Of a stretch of DNA of 64,000 nucleotides, positions 13,030 through 26,471 are shown piece by piece. Position 1 is the first letter of the stretch. Each line of letters begins with the position of its first letter. A program made the translations under genes and the position numbers. The notes below the pieces were generated by a model. It ran no database searches, was not told the DNA's origin, and was given only the letters and a program-made list of their open reading frames with translations. Origin of the DNA: Pseudoscleropodium purum (Eukaryota > Streptophyta > Bryopsida > Hypnales > Brachytheciaceae); the NCBI GenBank assembly GCA_963969395.1, contig OZ017799.1, forward strand, positions 6,016,501 through 6,080,500, in the 5' to 3' direction.

Positions 13030-13200
13030 CCAAGTATGAAATACTGGATACGGATACAATACCATATACAAATATATACTAAATATTGAATATAGATATC
13101 AAATATGAATATAATATCATATACAAATATGTACATAATATTAAATACAAATACTAATATGGATACAATATCGCATACGGATATGGGATGAATTGTCCCA
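13030..13200. repeat. A+T-rich tandem repeat
   Basis: Imperfect units of about 25-30 bp built around GGATACAATATCATATACAAATAT repeat roughly five times. The array is degenerate and I see no coding potential. Confidence 0.6.
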
Positions 13201-13709
13201 TATTGATTGGCAAATAAATGGTTTATGAAAATTACAAGAAAGGGGGGGGAGAGGGGGTTGGAAATTAAAATTTTAAAATCCTAAATTTTGAAATCTCAGT
13301 GCATTGTGTTACAATGCACTGAAAAGTGGCAATAACTACCAAGATATTGGATTGCAAGGTATGGACATGTGGTTTGCTCTACATCATGAGCTTGGGGAGG
13401 GCACTCCATCTTAGAAAATGCAATGGCGGAGATTATATCTTATTTTACAAGAGGCTATTTATATAGAAGAATGGATTATAATACATGTTATTTTTTTAAT
13501 AATTGTAAATGTTAGTATTTTTTTAGCACCCTATTTGTATTTATGATTTCTTGTTTGGGTTCTTCAAATGTATCCTATATTACTTATAAGTAATTTTTTA
13601 ATACTGCCTTGGAATTATAAAAGTCTGTTAGCACTACTTAAAATATATATATACAAAAAAAAAAATAGGAAAAGAAAGACAAAAATGATGAATACTACAA
13701 AACATTAAA

Positions 13710-14002
13710 CATAAGATGTTTTTGGAGGAACTAAGAGGGCCATTTTAGGCCCAATCATGGCGTTGTTCCTCCAGCAATTAAAAAATGTCTGTTAGAATTT
13801 TAAGAAAAAATTTAATTAAAAAAAATGAATTAATTTATTTTTTGAATTTTTTTGAATTTGAAAAAATAAAAAAATAAATTATATAATGTGCTAGTCTCTT
13901 TGCCACATTAGGCAACTGTGGATTGTGGTAGTGCAGTTCTAAGAGTTTAGGAACTCAAGGGAACTTGCAACCTTCTACAGGGGCTGAAAAACATCTCTAA
14001 TG
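13710..14002. mobile_element. CATTAGAAG-family MITE-like element, copy 1
   Basis: The termini are CATAAGATGTTTTTGG and the inverted AAAAACATCTCTAATG, a slightly decayed form of the family ends. Inside are the family core GTTGTTCC, CTGTTAGAATTTT, a long A+T-rich run, and the block ending in GGAACTTGCAACCTTC. It has no coding capacity. Confidence 0.65.
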
Positions 14003-15605
14003 GAACAAATCAAGTTCTAAGTAAAAACTAGGTTTGTGCTTAATAACATATTTTAGAAGTCAAAGTTTCACACGAGGTCATTGTATTTTCCTCCCACACA
14101 TTCTCAACGACAATTCAATCTAATAATTGAACCCTAAACTTTAAATTCTACACATTGGATATGGAGTATTTTTTTGGATTCATACACTAGAGCAAAGTTG
14201 ACTCCATTTGTGAAGTACTATGTCCATGGTAGAAAACAATTTTTTTTTGTCTCCATTCATAATTTTAGAGCCTCTATAACCTATACCTATTTTTTCTAGT
14301 ATCCCTTCTTATATATGCTATTTTACATGTATAGTTCATATAATTCTATAGTATTATATATGTTCCTATATTATATATAATCATATTCACACTTTTAAAG
14401 CACCCTATAATATATATAAATTTTTTATAAATTTTATGTTGAATGATATACAAGACTCTACATTTTATCACACATAATTCCTATGTTTTTCAACAATGCC
14501 CTCTCTAAGATCATGAGATTGAATATGAATATGAAAAAAAAAATTGGCCAAATCCATAATATTAGTTTTAAGTACAAGCAATATGCTCTACATGTGCCAT
14601 TGCCATAATGATTAGTATGTCATTTGAAATTGCCATAAGAATGATGGCTAAGCCTTTTTTTTTAACCCTTAAATGCCCAGCCAACTATATTTAGTTGATC
14701 TAAAATTTTAGGCTCATTTTGGTGCGAGCAATTAAATTCTTTTGATCATAAAAAAAATTTGAGCAGTTTTGAAGGTTAACAATAGAAACCATTATTTTTC
14801 ACTTAAAAAGGTACATATTTGGTTTTTGAAAGGTCTTCAAAGTTGTATATGCCCATTAGTAGAAGAATAAACGGCTTATTAATCTAACTTCATTAATTTT
14901 CCAACTTTGAGAAAAGTTTGCCAATTTTACTTGACTTGAGATCTAAAAACTTGTACTTTTTCATTTGCTTTGAAAATGGTTTAAATGGAAAGAATAAAGT
15001 GTCTTCATGATTTTCACCATTGAAAATTTAAACATGTACTTGCTAATTTGGAGTTATTTACGATTTATACTTTAAAAATATTGCATTTCAACATTTGCAA
15101 GGTGGATTGTGTAATGAATTTGATAGCTTTTCATGTGAAATTAAGTTTTTTGAAGGTTCATTTTAGTGTGCTAACTCAATTTGTAGTTTTTCATGGCACC
15201 TTCAATCACAAAAAACTTTTATGTGCAAATTTCTACATCATTGTGGACAATATACTAAAAATAGAAAATTACATTTATCTTGTTAAAATTTCACTTCCTA
15301 TACAATTTTGCACTCAAAATTGGTGAACATAACAACAAGCAAACTCTATAAACATCCTATAAGATTAGATATTGAAAAAAAAATTGTTTCATTAGGGATA
15401 ACAATAAACCCCTATTCTTTTTTTATAATCAAAATGCACTTGAAAAATCTTTTGCATTTAGGGTTTAATCTCCTCTAAATTTGGCAAATCATCTGTAGCA
15501 CTTATATTTAATACTATGTGATGTATAAATTTTTGTATTATATATATAGCCAAAGTATTTGCATATAAATTGAAAAATTGAAATAAAAACAAAGTCAAGG
15601 TAAAG
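14003..15605. other. A+T-rich intergenic DNA
   Basis: I see nothing functional. The open frame at 15048-15326 starts at a TTG codon, is strongly A+T biased and matches no family I recognise. Confidence 0.5.
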
Positions 15606-15881
15606 CATTAGAAGAGTTTTGGGGGTCGAGAAGCTTGTTTGGGGCCTGTTCCCTCGCAGCTATTCCTCGCAGCAAGGGGAACGACCCGCTGTTAGAATTT
15701 TCTTTTTCATAAAAAAGAAAAAACAAATTAGTTTCCAAATGCAAAAAAAAACTTTAAAAAAAAATTGGTCAATGATGTGGCAAGGTCTTAGCCATATCAA
15801 ACTGCTGCGCTGAACCTGTTTGTTGCGTTTGCAGGCTATGATAACTTGTAGGCATCCGGAGGACCCAAAAATCTTCTAATG
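15606..15881. mobile_element. CATTAGAAG-family MITE-like element, copy 2
   Basis: Best-preserved member at 276 bp. It begins CATTAGAAGAGTTTTGGGG and ends with the inverted complement CCAAAAATCTTCTAATG. The interior has a G+C-richer left arm (GGGGAACGACCCGCTGTTAGAATTT), an A+T-rich centre, and a GATGTGGCA...GCCATATC stem. It is non-coding. No clear target duplication is visible, so the superfamily is undecided. Confidence 0.8.
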
Positions 15882-18800
15882 GTTAAGTATTGGCAATCAT
15901 TTACAAAAAAATAAAATTAAAAATATTGAAAAAAAAATTTAGATAAAAAATGAAATTATCAAAAAATATTTTTTAAAGTAAAAATAAAAGCAAAAGTAAA
16001 TACTCACAATGAATGGAGTTCCAAGACTTGACAACCCAATGATTCTCTGCAACCAATTTTCTAATTTTCTATGAGATAAAAACTTGAAAATTCAATATCT
16101 TTTTGAGTAGTCTCTCTTTGAGGACTTTCCAATGGTACAAAGCTCACCTCCAACAATATAGTGGTTAACAAATCTTGAAATACATCACAAACAAACATAT
16201 AAACAAATTATTTATTTTAATGGTATAGTTCTCCTAAAAGTTGAGGTTTAGCCTATAAGTGCTAAAAGACTTAAATGCAATGTTAAGCATTGATTTGTTG
16301 AATCCTTTAAGAAAAATGAAAGGATTATGGACCACTATTGCGTAATAATATATAAAACAACATCAATCTTAGTACTAGGCATTATAAAATGCCAAAAAAC
16401 ATACTAGACATGATATTTATCTAAATTTTTTGGCTATCCACTACTTTAGTTAACCTTTGGATACTCCATGGTATAAGAGTTTCGTCACTTATTAGGCTCA
16501 TTCTTTGCCCTTGTCTAGCTTCATGGCAAGACCTTCATACCATGAAACATCCTTACATAGGTGCTTCCCACTATACAATACTTTGATTTAGTCTTCAATT
16601 TATAGGTACAGAGAATAAACACTCCTAACTATTGTAGCAATAAACCTACTTGAATAGACCAAGCTTTAATACCTAAGTTTTTTGCAATATATTTTTTTCC
16701 TTGGCATGTAAGTACCAATTTGAGGTATAAAAAAGTATAGATAATTTTAGAATGCTCAAATGAAGTTAAGTTTTTTTTATTAGAGCTTTGTAGTACAATT
16801 CCACTAACCTTGTAAAATTTGTACAATTTTTGAACATTGTTGTATGTACTTTAAAATTACAAATATAGGTAATTTGCCTAAAAAGGCAAGGAAAATGATT
16901 TATACACTAACTTCAACAAGACATAAAATTCAAAGAGATGCTCAAAAAGTATTTCAATTTTTTGCTTAGTATCCACATAAGGATCTTTCATGTGCTCGTA
17001 CTTTTAATTCTACAACATCAATGACTATTTGAATTTTTGAATATCCAAAATCACAGTTGTATTTTGTGCAACCTGTGCTAAGGTACTCAAGTACAAGAGT
17101 TGTACTCAAATTTTGCTTGGATGGAGACATAAATTCCCTTCACTTGAGACACCTCCATCATCTTCACATAGGTAGAGGACTCAATTCCTAGGTAGAAGAA
17201 TGACTGCACGAACTTGTGAGAACCTAAACTCTTTTTCACTAGCTAACTTATCATAGTGCAAAGGCTTTTTAACTTATACCTATTCTTTTTAGGTGAAAAA
17301 AACCCCTCAACTACTTACAAATCCAAGCACACATTGAGTGTAAACTAGAACTACATTATAGCAAGAATACTTAGAAAAAATTGTGTCAATGCTTGTAAAA
17401 TGTGTAATAGTGGGCAAATATTTTTTTTAATTCACACATAATCCAATCCCACAAGTGCTCACAATTTTGTAGTTTGACATTTTCCTAATGCATTATTAGA
17501 CTAATTTGAACCCATGTTGGACATCAACACATAATATTTAACCTTGGAAGGATGTTGCATTACTGATAAGTACTAACTCAAAAATGATTCAATTTTTGGA
17601 CCAATAGGTTCATTCTTTGTTTCTACACTAACAAAAAAAAAGTCTTCGATTCATTTTGCACAATTTTGAAAAGTACTTATGAAATCATTTAAAAATAACT
17701 TGTGATTACTATTTCTTTCTCCATTTTGAATCAAAGTTTTCTACTTTCACGTGTTACTATATCTACATTCTCTTCCGATTGCTAAAAGAACCAATTATTG
17801 CAAGTCCAAATTCCAGCTAGTTCTAATCAATTGGAATAAGGTTAGGGTTACAGGAGCACACACCTTACATGTAATATTTCCCTAAAATGAACAAAGTTAG
17901 CAAATTCCCTAAACATTTTTGTAGACCACAAACAATTGTAACAAGAAAGGTATAACTATGAGGCCTTGTCATAGGTTAATTTATTGACTAGTCGGACCCC
18001 ACATCTCCACTCCACCAAAACCCTATCCACATTGTACATTATGCAGTGTGAATGTGGTTGTAGATAAGATTTGGGAACTCATATTTTAAAACCAACATTG
18101 ATGCCACAACTTTTAAACCTCTTTTAAACCTATAACAATATGGGAGGACAACCTAAAAGTGTCTAGTGGATGATAGAGAATCTTTCTTTGTGAGACAGTG
18201 CTAAGATTTTCATCCTTGAAATTTTGTGTGAAAACAAGAGGTCTTGTAGAGTAGTTTGACCTTTAATGAGAGCTCTTGGTTTCTTGGTTTTTTAACACCC
18301 TTAAATGTCAAAGGGGTGAGCCTCAAAATCATTCTTTTCTATTACCCTGTGAATCACTAGCCTCCAAAATTGCAAAAGTAGTTATTGCAAGTCAAACTAT
18401 TGTAGATCTTTCCTTTCCAAAACAAATTTTGAGGATGAATAGTTGCACTTCTATCCTATATAATTTGATTCCCTGTCATCCATCAAATACAAAATGGCCG
18501 TCTCGACGTTCAAGGGTTAAAACAAATGATTCACACCATGGCAAAAAGGATGATTTCCACGTTGACCAACTCAGGCATTCCAGGGTTACCAGTAAGGCAT
18601 ACAGAACACATTGTAGATACAAGCGGAGACATCACGCCCAACATTTTTCACAAGTGTCACCAAATTGTCACAATCATTCAGAAAATTGAGCTCTATATCA
18701 AATCTACATTTTAAGACTCTTGAGATTCTTTTCAGTAGACTCCCAAACTCATTTGAATATTTTTATTTTCAACATCACAATGTCACATGTTGACACACTG

Positions 18801-18907
18801 AAATTGTCCAATATGCGGTGTATGATTTACATTAAGCCGTGTGTCCTCAGAACAGGAAAACCAGATAACTGCCTCGTTAGAACTAAATCAAAACAGTCCA
18901 ACCGTAT
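15882..18907. other. Gene-poor region between the CAD blocks
   Basis: A+T-rich DNA with decayed repeats; about 18080-18290 loosely resembles 53880-54060. The longest open frame (18276-18689) starts at TTG and has no recognisable domain. No gene is supported. Confidence 0.55.
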
Positions 18908-19114
18908 CAGTCCGCCAAAAAAGTGTGACATTCCTTAAACTTGTCAGGATCTACTCCGTCGATATATCAAACAAGTAGAGTGGCACACACTATCTACATC
19001 CATGTGGCAGAGTTAGTAGAACTAACCCAAACCGACACTCGTTATTCACGTAGCTGTAGAACCGACAGTTGACAGTCTTCTTCAAAGATCACATTCGAAA
19101 TTCTAGCTCGCTCT

Positions 19115-22100
19115 TCAATGCTGTTCAAGCGTCTTCAGGTCTAAGACAAACCGATACTTCACATCATTCTTCTCCAGACGTTCCATCGCCTTGTTGCACT
19201 CCGAAATCGGCAGAGTCTCAACCATACATGTGATGTTGTTCTTGCCGCAAAACTCCAGCATTTCAGCGGTTTCCTTGATCCCGCCAATCGAACTTCCGGC
19301 CACCGATTTTCGCCCTGCGCGGATACAGCAAAAGCTGAATGAAACCCGAGAAATCATCACAATTTAACGTCAATTTCGTGAAATTGGCGGTGATCCAAAA
19401 GACACACCAAATCATAGACGACACTATATACGAACGCTGTAACTTCTTCAGCAAGCAAGCACACAAGTATCCAGGTCCATCCAAGCCAGTAGGAATGTGA
19501 AATTCTACAAAACGGAGTTACTGCAATATATACCTGCAGTGAGCTGAAAAGGCATGATTTGCATAGCATCCGGCGGCAAGCCCACCAAGCAAATCTTCCC
19601 GTTCGTCTTCAACAGGGAGAGGTAAGCATCCATTGGGTGCTTCGCTGCCACAGTATCAATGATGAAATCGATCGACTTCGCTTTCGCCTGTAAGCAATTG
19701 CAACGTCCCAATCAATCCCCCAAACACAACCACAAAAAGATCGAATATAAAGTACCCGTTCACATTTCTTCTGTGTTAAACTAAAAATCCATTGCAAAAC
19801 ATGAAACGTCAATAGATTACGTATTTTCACACTTAGCACAAATCAAAGCTCACTTGTACAGTCAATGGAGCCTCGCATGTACTGTACTGCTAATGGGGCC
19901 TCGACCTAATTACGACTCTGCAAACGCAAGTATCCAAATGCACTTGGAAATTCGGAGAATCAGGGACACGAGACCCAGATTTTATGGTATGAAACTGACT
20001 GATTCGATCGGTCATGTTGAGGAAAATATTATCCAGATGGTGAGAGATTTTATACCACCAGATATTATTCAGTGAAGAACATTGCGTACGATGGTGCAAA
20101 AATTAATAAACTGTGACAGAGGTGAGAACCTCAACGATCCACTCGAGAGTGGGAAGAAACGAAGTATGAGGGCACAATTGAGGGTTTCGTACCTTCATGG
20201 CTTCTGCGTCTTTGCTCACGACGAAATCGTCGGCGCCCAGAATCTCACGAGCCTCTTTTTCCTTGGTGGGCGATGTGCTGAAGATGGTGACGTGCATGCC
20301 GAAGGCTTTCCCGAATTGCACTGCCATGTGGCCCAATCCACCCAACCCCACCACGCCGAACCGCGCGCCCTTGACGTTCATGCCGAAGTACTGCATGGGG
20401 CTCCACACAGTGATCCCCGCGCACAACAGCGGCGCCGCGGCATCCTTCGGCAAATTATCCGGAATGTGCAACACAAAACTGAAAGATGGTCATATTCGTT
20501 GCATTAGTGCAATTTCACGCAAAACTGGCCCAATTCACGTACTCAGAGACTAAAGGTTCTCACAAGGAGAGGATATCCTTTGTTTCCCTCAGTAGAGTTT
20601 CAGAAATTTCCCAGATGATTTGCACAAGGAACAGAGAGATCAGAAAAAAGCGGTGAACCGGGATAATCAGTGCCGCAAATTATCCCTGTTGGAGATATAC
20701 TGTAAACCAGAGCTGCTGCCCTTGTAACAACTACGAACTGGAGCACTTCCAAATACCCATCTACAATGTCGAGTATATATGATTTCCAGAGTATAGATCT
20801 CTGACAGGAGAAATCCCAAATGGAAATTGGACAAACGTCCTTTCATGTCCAAATTCCATTCCTGATGTATTCTATTGTATCCCAGTGTATCCTATTCGAT
20901 CATCACTGGACTTTTGACTACGGAATTCTTCAAAAACTCCATAGATGGACATTTTAAAGTTCTCCTTTGTCCGACTGTCAAACAGACACAGAGTACTTCA
21001 TCCTGACTTTTTGGATTCCTCTCGTGTCTCAAGATTTGGAAACAGGCTGTCAAACAGACAGAGTACTTCATCTTGACATTTTGGATTTCTCCCGTGCCTC
21101 AGGATTTGGAAACGGACTGTCAAACAGACACAGAGTGCTTCATACTGACTTGAATCCCAAGTTGGGAGACGTACTTCTGGACATCGCCTATGGAATTCTT
21201 CAAAAATTCCATAGATGGTTATTTTGGTAACTCCTGTCTCTCTCTGTGAAACAAACAGAGAGTACTTCATCCTGATTGAATCCGGAGATGAGAGACTATG
21301 CAATACTTCAAAAATTCCACCGACGAACTCTTCGCCGGATTTCTCGTGTGTCTCAGGATGTGGAACTTTCATATTATATGTAGGGTCAACGGCTTAGAGG
21401 ACGGCCTATTAGATTTAATTATACATGTAAAAAATGTTGAGCGGCCTATTTGTTAAAAAAACTCAAAATATATATTTGAAGAACCGGAACACCTATGCAT
21501 AATTCTTAAACATCCATACATTAAATTAAATTCATTTGCAGTGTTTTATTTAAGATTAAATAAAGTCTTAAATTTTTATGAAAAAGCCCCCAAAGTTGGG
21601 TACATTGGTCCATGATACATGTATTAAAAAAACTCATATAATTTGTTTTCTAATATCAATATTGTTCTCAAAAAATATTCATTTCATGTATATAATTACA
21701 TATTTAGATTCCTTGTTAAAAAGGTTACAATAATTTTTTACATTAAAATAAGTTGTATACCCTGAAATTGGACCAAATGCATTATAAGCACTTGATTATA
21801 ACCAGGGCCATATAACACGTACTGGAGTTACGCACCCAAGTGAAACAGACACGGAGTACGCACTTCACCCTGACTTGCATACGGAGATGAGAGCCTTCAA
21901 ATTCAGAAGTTTCATAGCTCGCCAATTTGGAAAAGGACTATCAAACAGACACCGTGTACTTCGTCCTGACGTGAATCCCGAGATGAAAGACGTGGGGGCT
22001 TCGTCAAATATTCCATAGACGGACATTTGAGATTTCTCCTCTGAGTGTCTCAGGATTTGAAAAAACGAAGGGCTATCAAACAGACACAGAGTGCTTCACC

Positions 22101-22995
22101 CTGACGTGAATCCCGAGGTGTGAGAGGACTTACTCTTGGTCGGCCATCATGATGGTGGAGTATCCGCCTTGGGTGGCGTTGCCCTCGGGGTACACCGAAT
22201 TGTACGTCCAAACGATTTTCTCGCAGTATTGCTCCAAGCCTTTCTCGCAAGAGTCACACTCCGAGCAAGAGAGCACCATGCATCCCACGCCCACGGTGTC
22301 GCCAATTTTGAACTTGGTCACTGCGGAGCCCACTTCCGTCACGGTGCCGATGATCTCGTGTCCAGGCACCATTGGGTACTGCGAATTCTTCCACTCGTTT
22401 CGCATCTGATGCAGGTCGGAGTGGCAAATGCCGCAGAAGAGCACCTTGAAAGTTACATCGCCGGGTCCCCTGGGCCTGCGACACACACAAGAGAGTCACA
22501 GAAACACGAAAAATATGTTAAGCTTTACTCTTACTGAAGTGGGAGAAATCATACTGGTACGCAGTTCAGTGAATCCGCCACTTGCTTCTAGAAAGAAAAG
22601 ACAACATGAGATTGTATGTCTTGAATTGGTAGTGTAGTGAAAATCCTTGGAATCATACTACCCAGGCTTTTACGTTCTAGTTTTCTTCGTTCTAGCTAAC
22701 CTCGTATTGGGAGATTGGCATAATGTCAATTCAGTTGCCGCCCTACTGAATCCGCAATGCTCTACCAATCCTAGTTCCAATGAAAATTAACAGAGCCCAG
22801 GGCACGTGAATCTCACAGAATTTATGTTCTGAAACAAGCCATTTTCACGAATTTAACGAAATCAACTCCATGATCTATTGAGCTGGAGAGTCCCAAAGGT
22901 ACATACTTGCGCGTGAACTTGAAGGGAGACAAGTGTCCTGAAGAGTCTCTGGCAGCATAGCCGAGCACCTCGGTACCTCCAACCGCTTCACCCAT
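19115..22995 (-). CDS. Cinnamyl alcohol dehydrogenase-like protein, copy B (5 exons)
   Basis: Paralogue of the CAD-like gene at 2239-6057 with the same structure. Exons on the minus strand are 22907-22995, 22134-22475, 20193-20478, 19534-19687 and 19115-19314, with identical exon lengths (89, 342, 286, 154, 200) and intron phases, giving 356 aa. All zinc ligands (Cys47, His69, Cys163; Cys100/103/106/114), the GLGGLG dinucleotide motif, STS at 211-213 and Trp119 are present, so it should be an active enzyme. Differences from copy A: Ile8Thr, Thr18Ser, and Val/Ala and Thr/Met changes in exon 4; Thr/Ser, Leu/Met and Ala/Thr in exon 5. None touches a catalytic residue. The promoter region differs more than the gene body, so expression may differ. 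Confidence 0.93.
20479..22133 (-). repeat. CAD copy B intron 2 with expanded minisatellite
   Basis: Same repeat type as intron 2 of copy A (TCAAACAGACAcaGAGTACTTCATCCTGAC units near 20980, 21050, 21120, 21245, 21840, 21945 and 22075). One additional unit of about 75 bp lies at 20970-21050, giving a length polymorphism between paralogues. Confidence 0.75.
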
Positions 22996-24379
22996 TCTAG
23001 CAGATTCGTCACACACCACTGTCCCAAATTCACACACAATAGCGTTAGTTCGTTCGAAGAAATGCAAATATTACAAAACCACCGTCCAACCAACCAACCA
23101 GCCAAACCCAACTCTTTCTAACCCAACCGCCAGGGTGATTTTACACAAAAACAATCTTCAAGAAGCGCTTACTCTAAGAAATGGAACGCACGGCCTGAAC
23201 ACAACTACGACTTCCAAGCGCAAACTTCCTTACCTCTTCAATCTATACAGAAATAACTGTTGCACAGTTCCTGTGCACTTGAGCTTGCTCGACGTGAGCG
23301 ATTTGACGAACAAGGAGTTCTTGAAGCTCCTACTAATAAGTTAACTCACTATTCTACAGTAGCTTCTGTTACTGCATAAGATGCATAGACGGAATCACAA
23401 TTGTTCTAAGTTATTGAAGAGAAAGGCTGATAATACTCCGAATCAAATGAGGGACGGATTGACGTGCAAATTCTATGTGTCGTGGCTTTCCTTGAAAGAA
23501 CGGATCCTTGGCCATTTATCGTCATCTCCTTCCTTACGTTGCGCTAGTTCTTGAGAACGTTCCTCAGGCGCAAAAATTTACACAGCTAAGTTATCTTATG
23601 ATCGTGTAGATGCGATTGACGTGGAAAGGGCTTTTCACTCGAATGAAATTGTTGAAACAGAAGGAGAGAAGTTTATGAAAAAAACCCACAGAAAACACCA
23701 GTGCTACATCAGTGAGAGCAGGTTGGGGCTTCTTTCCTTTTTTATATAAGCTTACTTCCATTCTTTTGTCTCGCATGAAATTGCGCATCGCATGGAGACA
23801 CAATGCCTTTCTGAAAATGCCTTCCTTGAAGGTGGGACTCCGCGACACTGAAATCCGTACGTACAAATCATTATTTAGTCAGCCGGGTCCTGTCTATTGG
23901 ATCCTGCTTTCTGTTTTGAAATGTTGGTGGGTTGAAATTTCTTATGAAACTTGGTCTGAAATGACCTCAGACCATGTGATGTGAGCCCTGTGGGCAAAGA
24001 AAGTACTACAGGACGAGAAGTATTCACCGATTGTCTTGCCGGCCTCAGTGAGTGAAAAAGAAGGATTTCACGTTTCACCGAAATTTGTGAACAATCTTAT
24101 TGGTGGAGATTGGTATAATATCTTGAAATGAGTCATTATGAGTACTATTCCTGCTCGATCTCTTCCTACTCACTACATTTGTATGATAGTGTAATTGCAA
24201 ATTGAATATTGCAGCTCCCCCTTCCCAACTTTGTCTACATGACTCACATGGCAAGATTCCTTAAAGCTAATCCGAATGATGGCCAAGGTGATAGGGACTT
24301 CCGATGGAATCCACTTGGTTCCCTATTCAACTTTCCATGTTGACAGTATCATTAGATGATATTTGAGGGCAATAACAAC

Positions 24380-24635
24380 CCATTTCAGGTTTGTTTCTAT
24401 TGTTGTTCTCCCACGGCGAATGGTACAATTGGTTGTTCCCAAAAGAACTTTCTTTTAAAATTAATTAATTAATTCTTAGATTGCAAAAAAAAATTGAAAT
24501 TTTTTTAAATTTTTTTATAGAGGAAATGACATGGCACTCTCTTTACCACATCAGATTGCACTGTTGGCTCCATTCACAATGTTCTCGGGGCTTGATAACT
24601 TGTAGTCTTTTAAAGCCCTGAAATCTCTTCTAATG
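24380..24635. mobile_element. CATTAGAAG-family MITE-like element, copy 3 (left end decayed)
   Basis: The right end AAATCTCTTCTAATG, the preceding GCTTGATAACTTGTAG block, the internal GACATGGCA...CCACATC stem and the GTTGTTCCC core match the other members. The left inverted repeat is not clear, so the start is approximate. Confidence 0.55.
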
Positions 24636-26180
24636 TCTTGCATGGGGGGCTCTTCATACCTAGCTAGTTTTATTCATATAGGGAGGAGGTTTATTCTTCT
24701 TGACTTGTTCTTCATAGAAAAATGGTCCATGGTTTGCTATGGTTGTGTGAAGTCTGTCCTAGCTATGGTACTTGTAGGCCATATGTTTGTTTTTTTAATT
24801 CATGTGAAATAGTGATTTTTTTTTATCATTTTGGGGAAGTCTATAACCAACTATTTCTTCAATACTCCTATGATCAATACTTGGATGATATCTATATTAA
24901 ACCTAGGTCAAAAGTAGGTGATACCTAGATAAAATTTGACTATTAGTCTTAAAAAAAACAATAATTTAGTTGTTTTGATTTAAAATGAAAGCTTTCTTTA
25001 CAAAAAAAAAATCCAACATCCTTTGGTTACAAACATTTGGCATAAATTCATGCATAAAGATAACATTGGTAGAAAATGTTAAATCTTTCATTTCCTTTTG
25101 AATTTGTAGGATTGTCAATATAAGAGCCTTTCAATTTTATTTCTAGGCATGTAGTGAACAAAGTAGGATTGTAAAAATTAAAGTACTAAAATGAATAATT
25201 TCATTAAAAATCACACATAGAATTAAACACTGTTGAAATTCAATAAACCAACAAAATATATTTGAAACTCCAAACAACAATAAATATATTAATGAAGCTT
25301 TTATAATCTATTTGAATGAAGGTGCTTTTGATCTATTAAGATCAATTTGAATCTATATTCAACTCAATTAGTCTACGGTGGTTCATTTTTCATTCTACAA
25401 AAGATACCCTCATTTAAGTGCATCCAATGTTCTAAGCTTAATTACGTTGATTTGTTCAATTTTTTTCACCTAATTTTGTTTTGAAAAAACATGTGCATAT
25501 AAGGAATTAAGGGTATATGGGTGTGTCATCATATAGATTGTATTTTGGACTAAATCATCTTGCAAAATTATTTGAAAGTAGACTTATCTAAAAACTTTTT
25601 AAGTTTAAATTGTTTATGATTGCTAAAATGTATTCTTTGCCAATCCTTTGATAATCTTATAAATTTCCATCACTTAAAGGACCATGTATTGCATGGTTAT
25701 ACAAAACATGGTTATGCAAGGTCACATTACTTTCCACCATTTGCAATTATGAGGTAAATTTATTTTTTGCCCTTCAATTGAGAAACACACATTTTTGTTT
25801 CCCTTCATTAATAGGCGTATGCAATATTAATGGAATTATAACCTTCAAAACATAACAATGATTGGATCCAAACAATTATACTAAATAGTAGTTAGGCATC
25901 ACATCAAAGTTGGATAATGTAAGGGGTTATAAAAACTCAAGTTTTTTATTCTTTCAAGGTAAAGCAAGGTGAAGTAAACGTATCATAAAGTAGGCTTTTT
26001 AAATATTAGAGATTTTTTATATCTAGTGTGTGGGGCTTGATAGGTCAATCACAACTTGAATATAAAAACAAATTGACTAAACATAGATTCCACATGCTAA
26101 AGAGCTTAGTCATTTATATAGGCAACAATATTGTCTATGATTGGGGAAATGACTAATTTGTATTGATAGGACCAAATAAC

Positions 26181-26471
26181 CATTAGGTGACATTCCAAGG
26201 CATTGGAAGGCCATGAGTTTCTGAAGAGTTCCTTGTATTTCTAGACTACTTGAATGCAGCTATAAATAGGTGGCTAATGTGGCACAATCACTACCATATC
26301 TTCTTTTTTTTAATTTTAATTTTTTGCTTCAAATGATATTTAAAAATTATTTTTATTTTTATTTTTAATAATAAATACTTTTTGACAACCCATATCGTTG
26401 TTCATAGAATCGGGTCAAATTGGGGAACAAGCTTGAAACGTTCTCCTAATGCCCCAGAATGTCATCTAATG
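26181..26471. mobile_element. CATTAGAAG-family MITE-like element, copy 4
   Basis: The ends are CATTAGGTGACATTCC and the inverted GAATGTCATCTAATG. It lies in opposite orientation to copy 2: the GATATC/GTGGCA stem and A+T-rich centre come first, then GTTGTTCATAG...GGGGAACAAG near the right end. Non-coding, 291 bp. Confidence 0.7.

Larger units (their letters stand above)
18908..25945. repeat. Segmental duplication, copy B
   Basis: Direct partner of 2030-10340, offset by about 16.9 kb. The left edge is abrupt near 18908. The part equal to copy A 2030-5735 (18908 to about 22668) is almost identical, including introns. The rest is clearly more diverged and lacks the inserts and Stowaway element found upstream of copy A. 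Confidence 0.8.

Noticed and set aside
13030..13200. CRISPR-like array
   Set aside because: Units are imperfect, contiguous and A+T rich with no spacers; plant nuclear context.
18276..18689. 137-codon frame
   Set aside because: Starts at TTG, has low-complexity basic composition, no splice context and no family resemblance.
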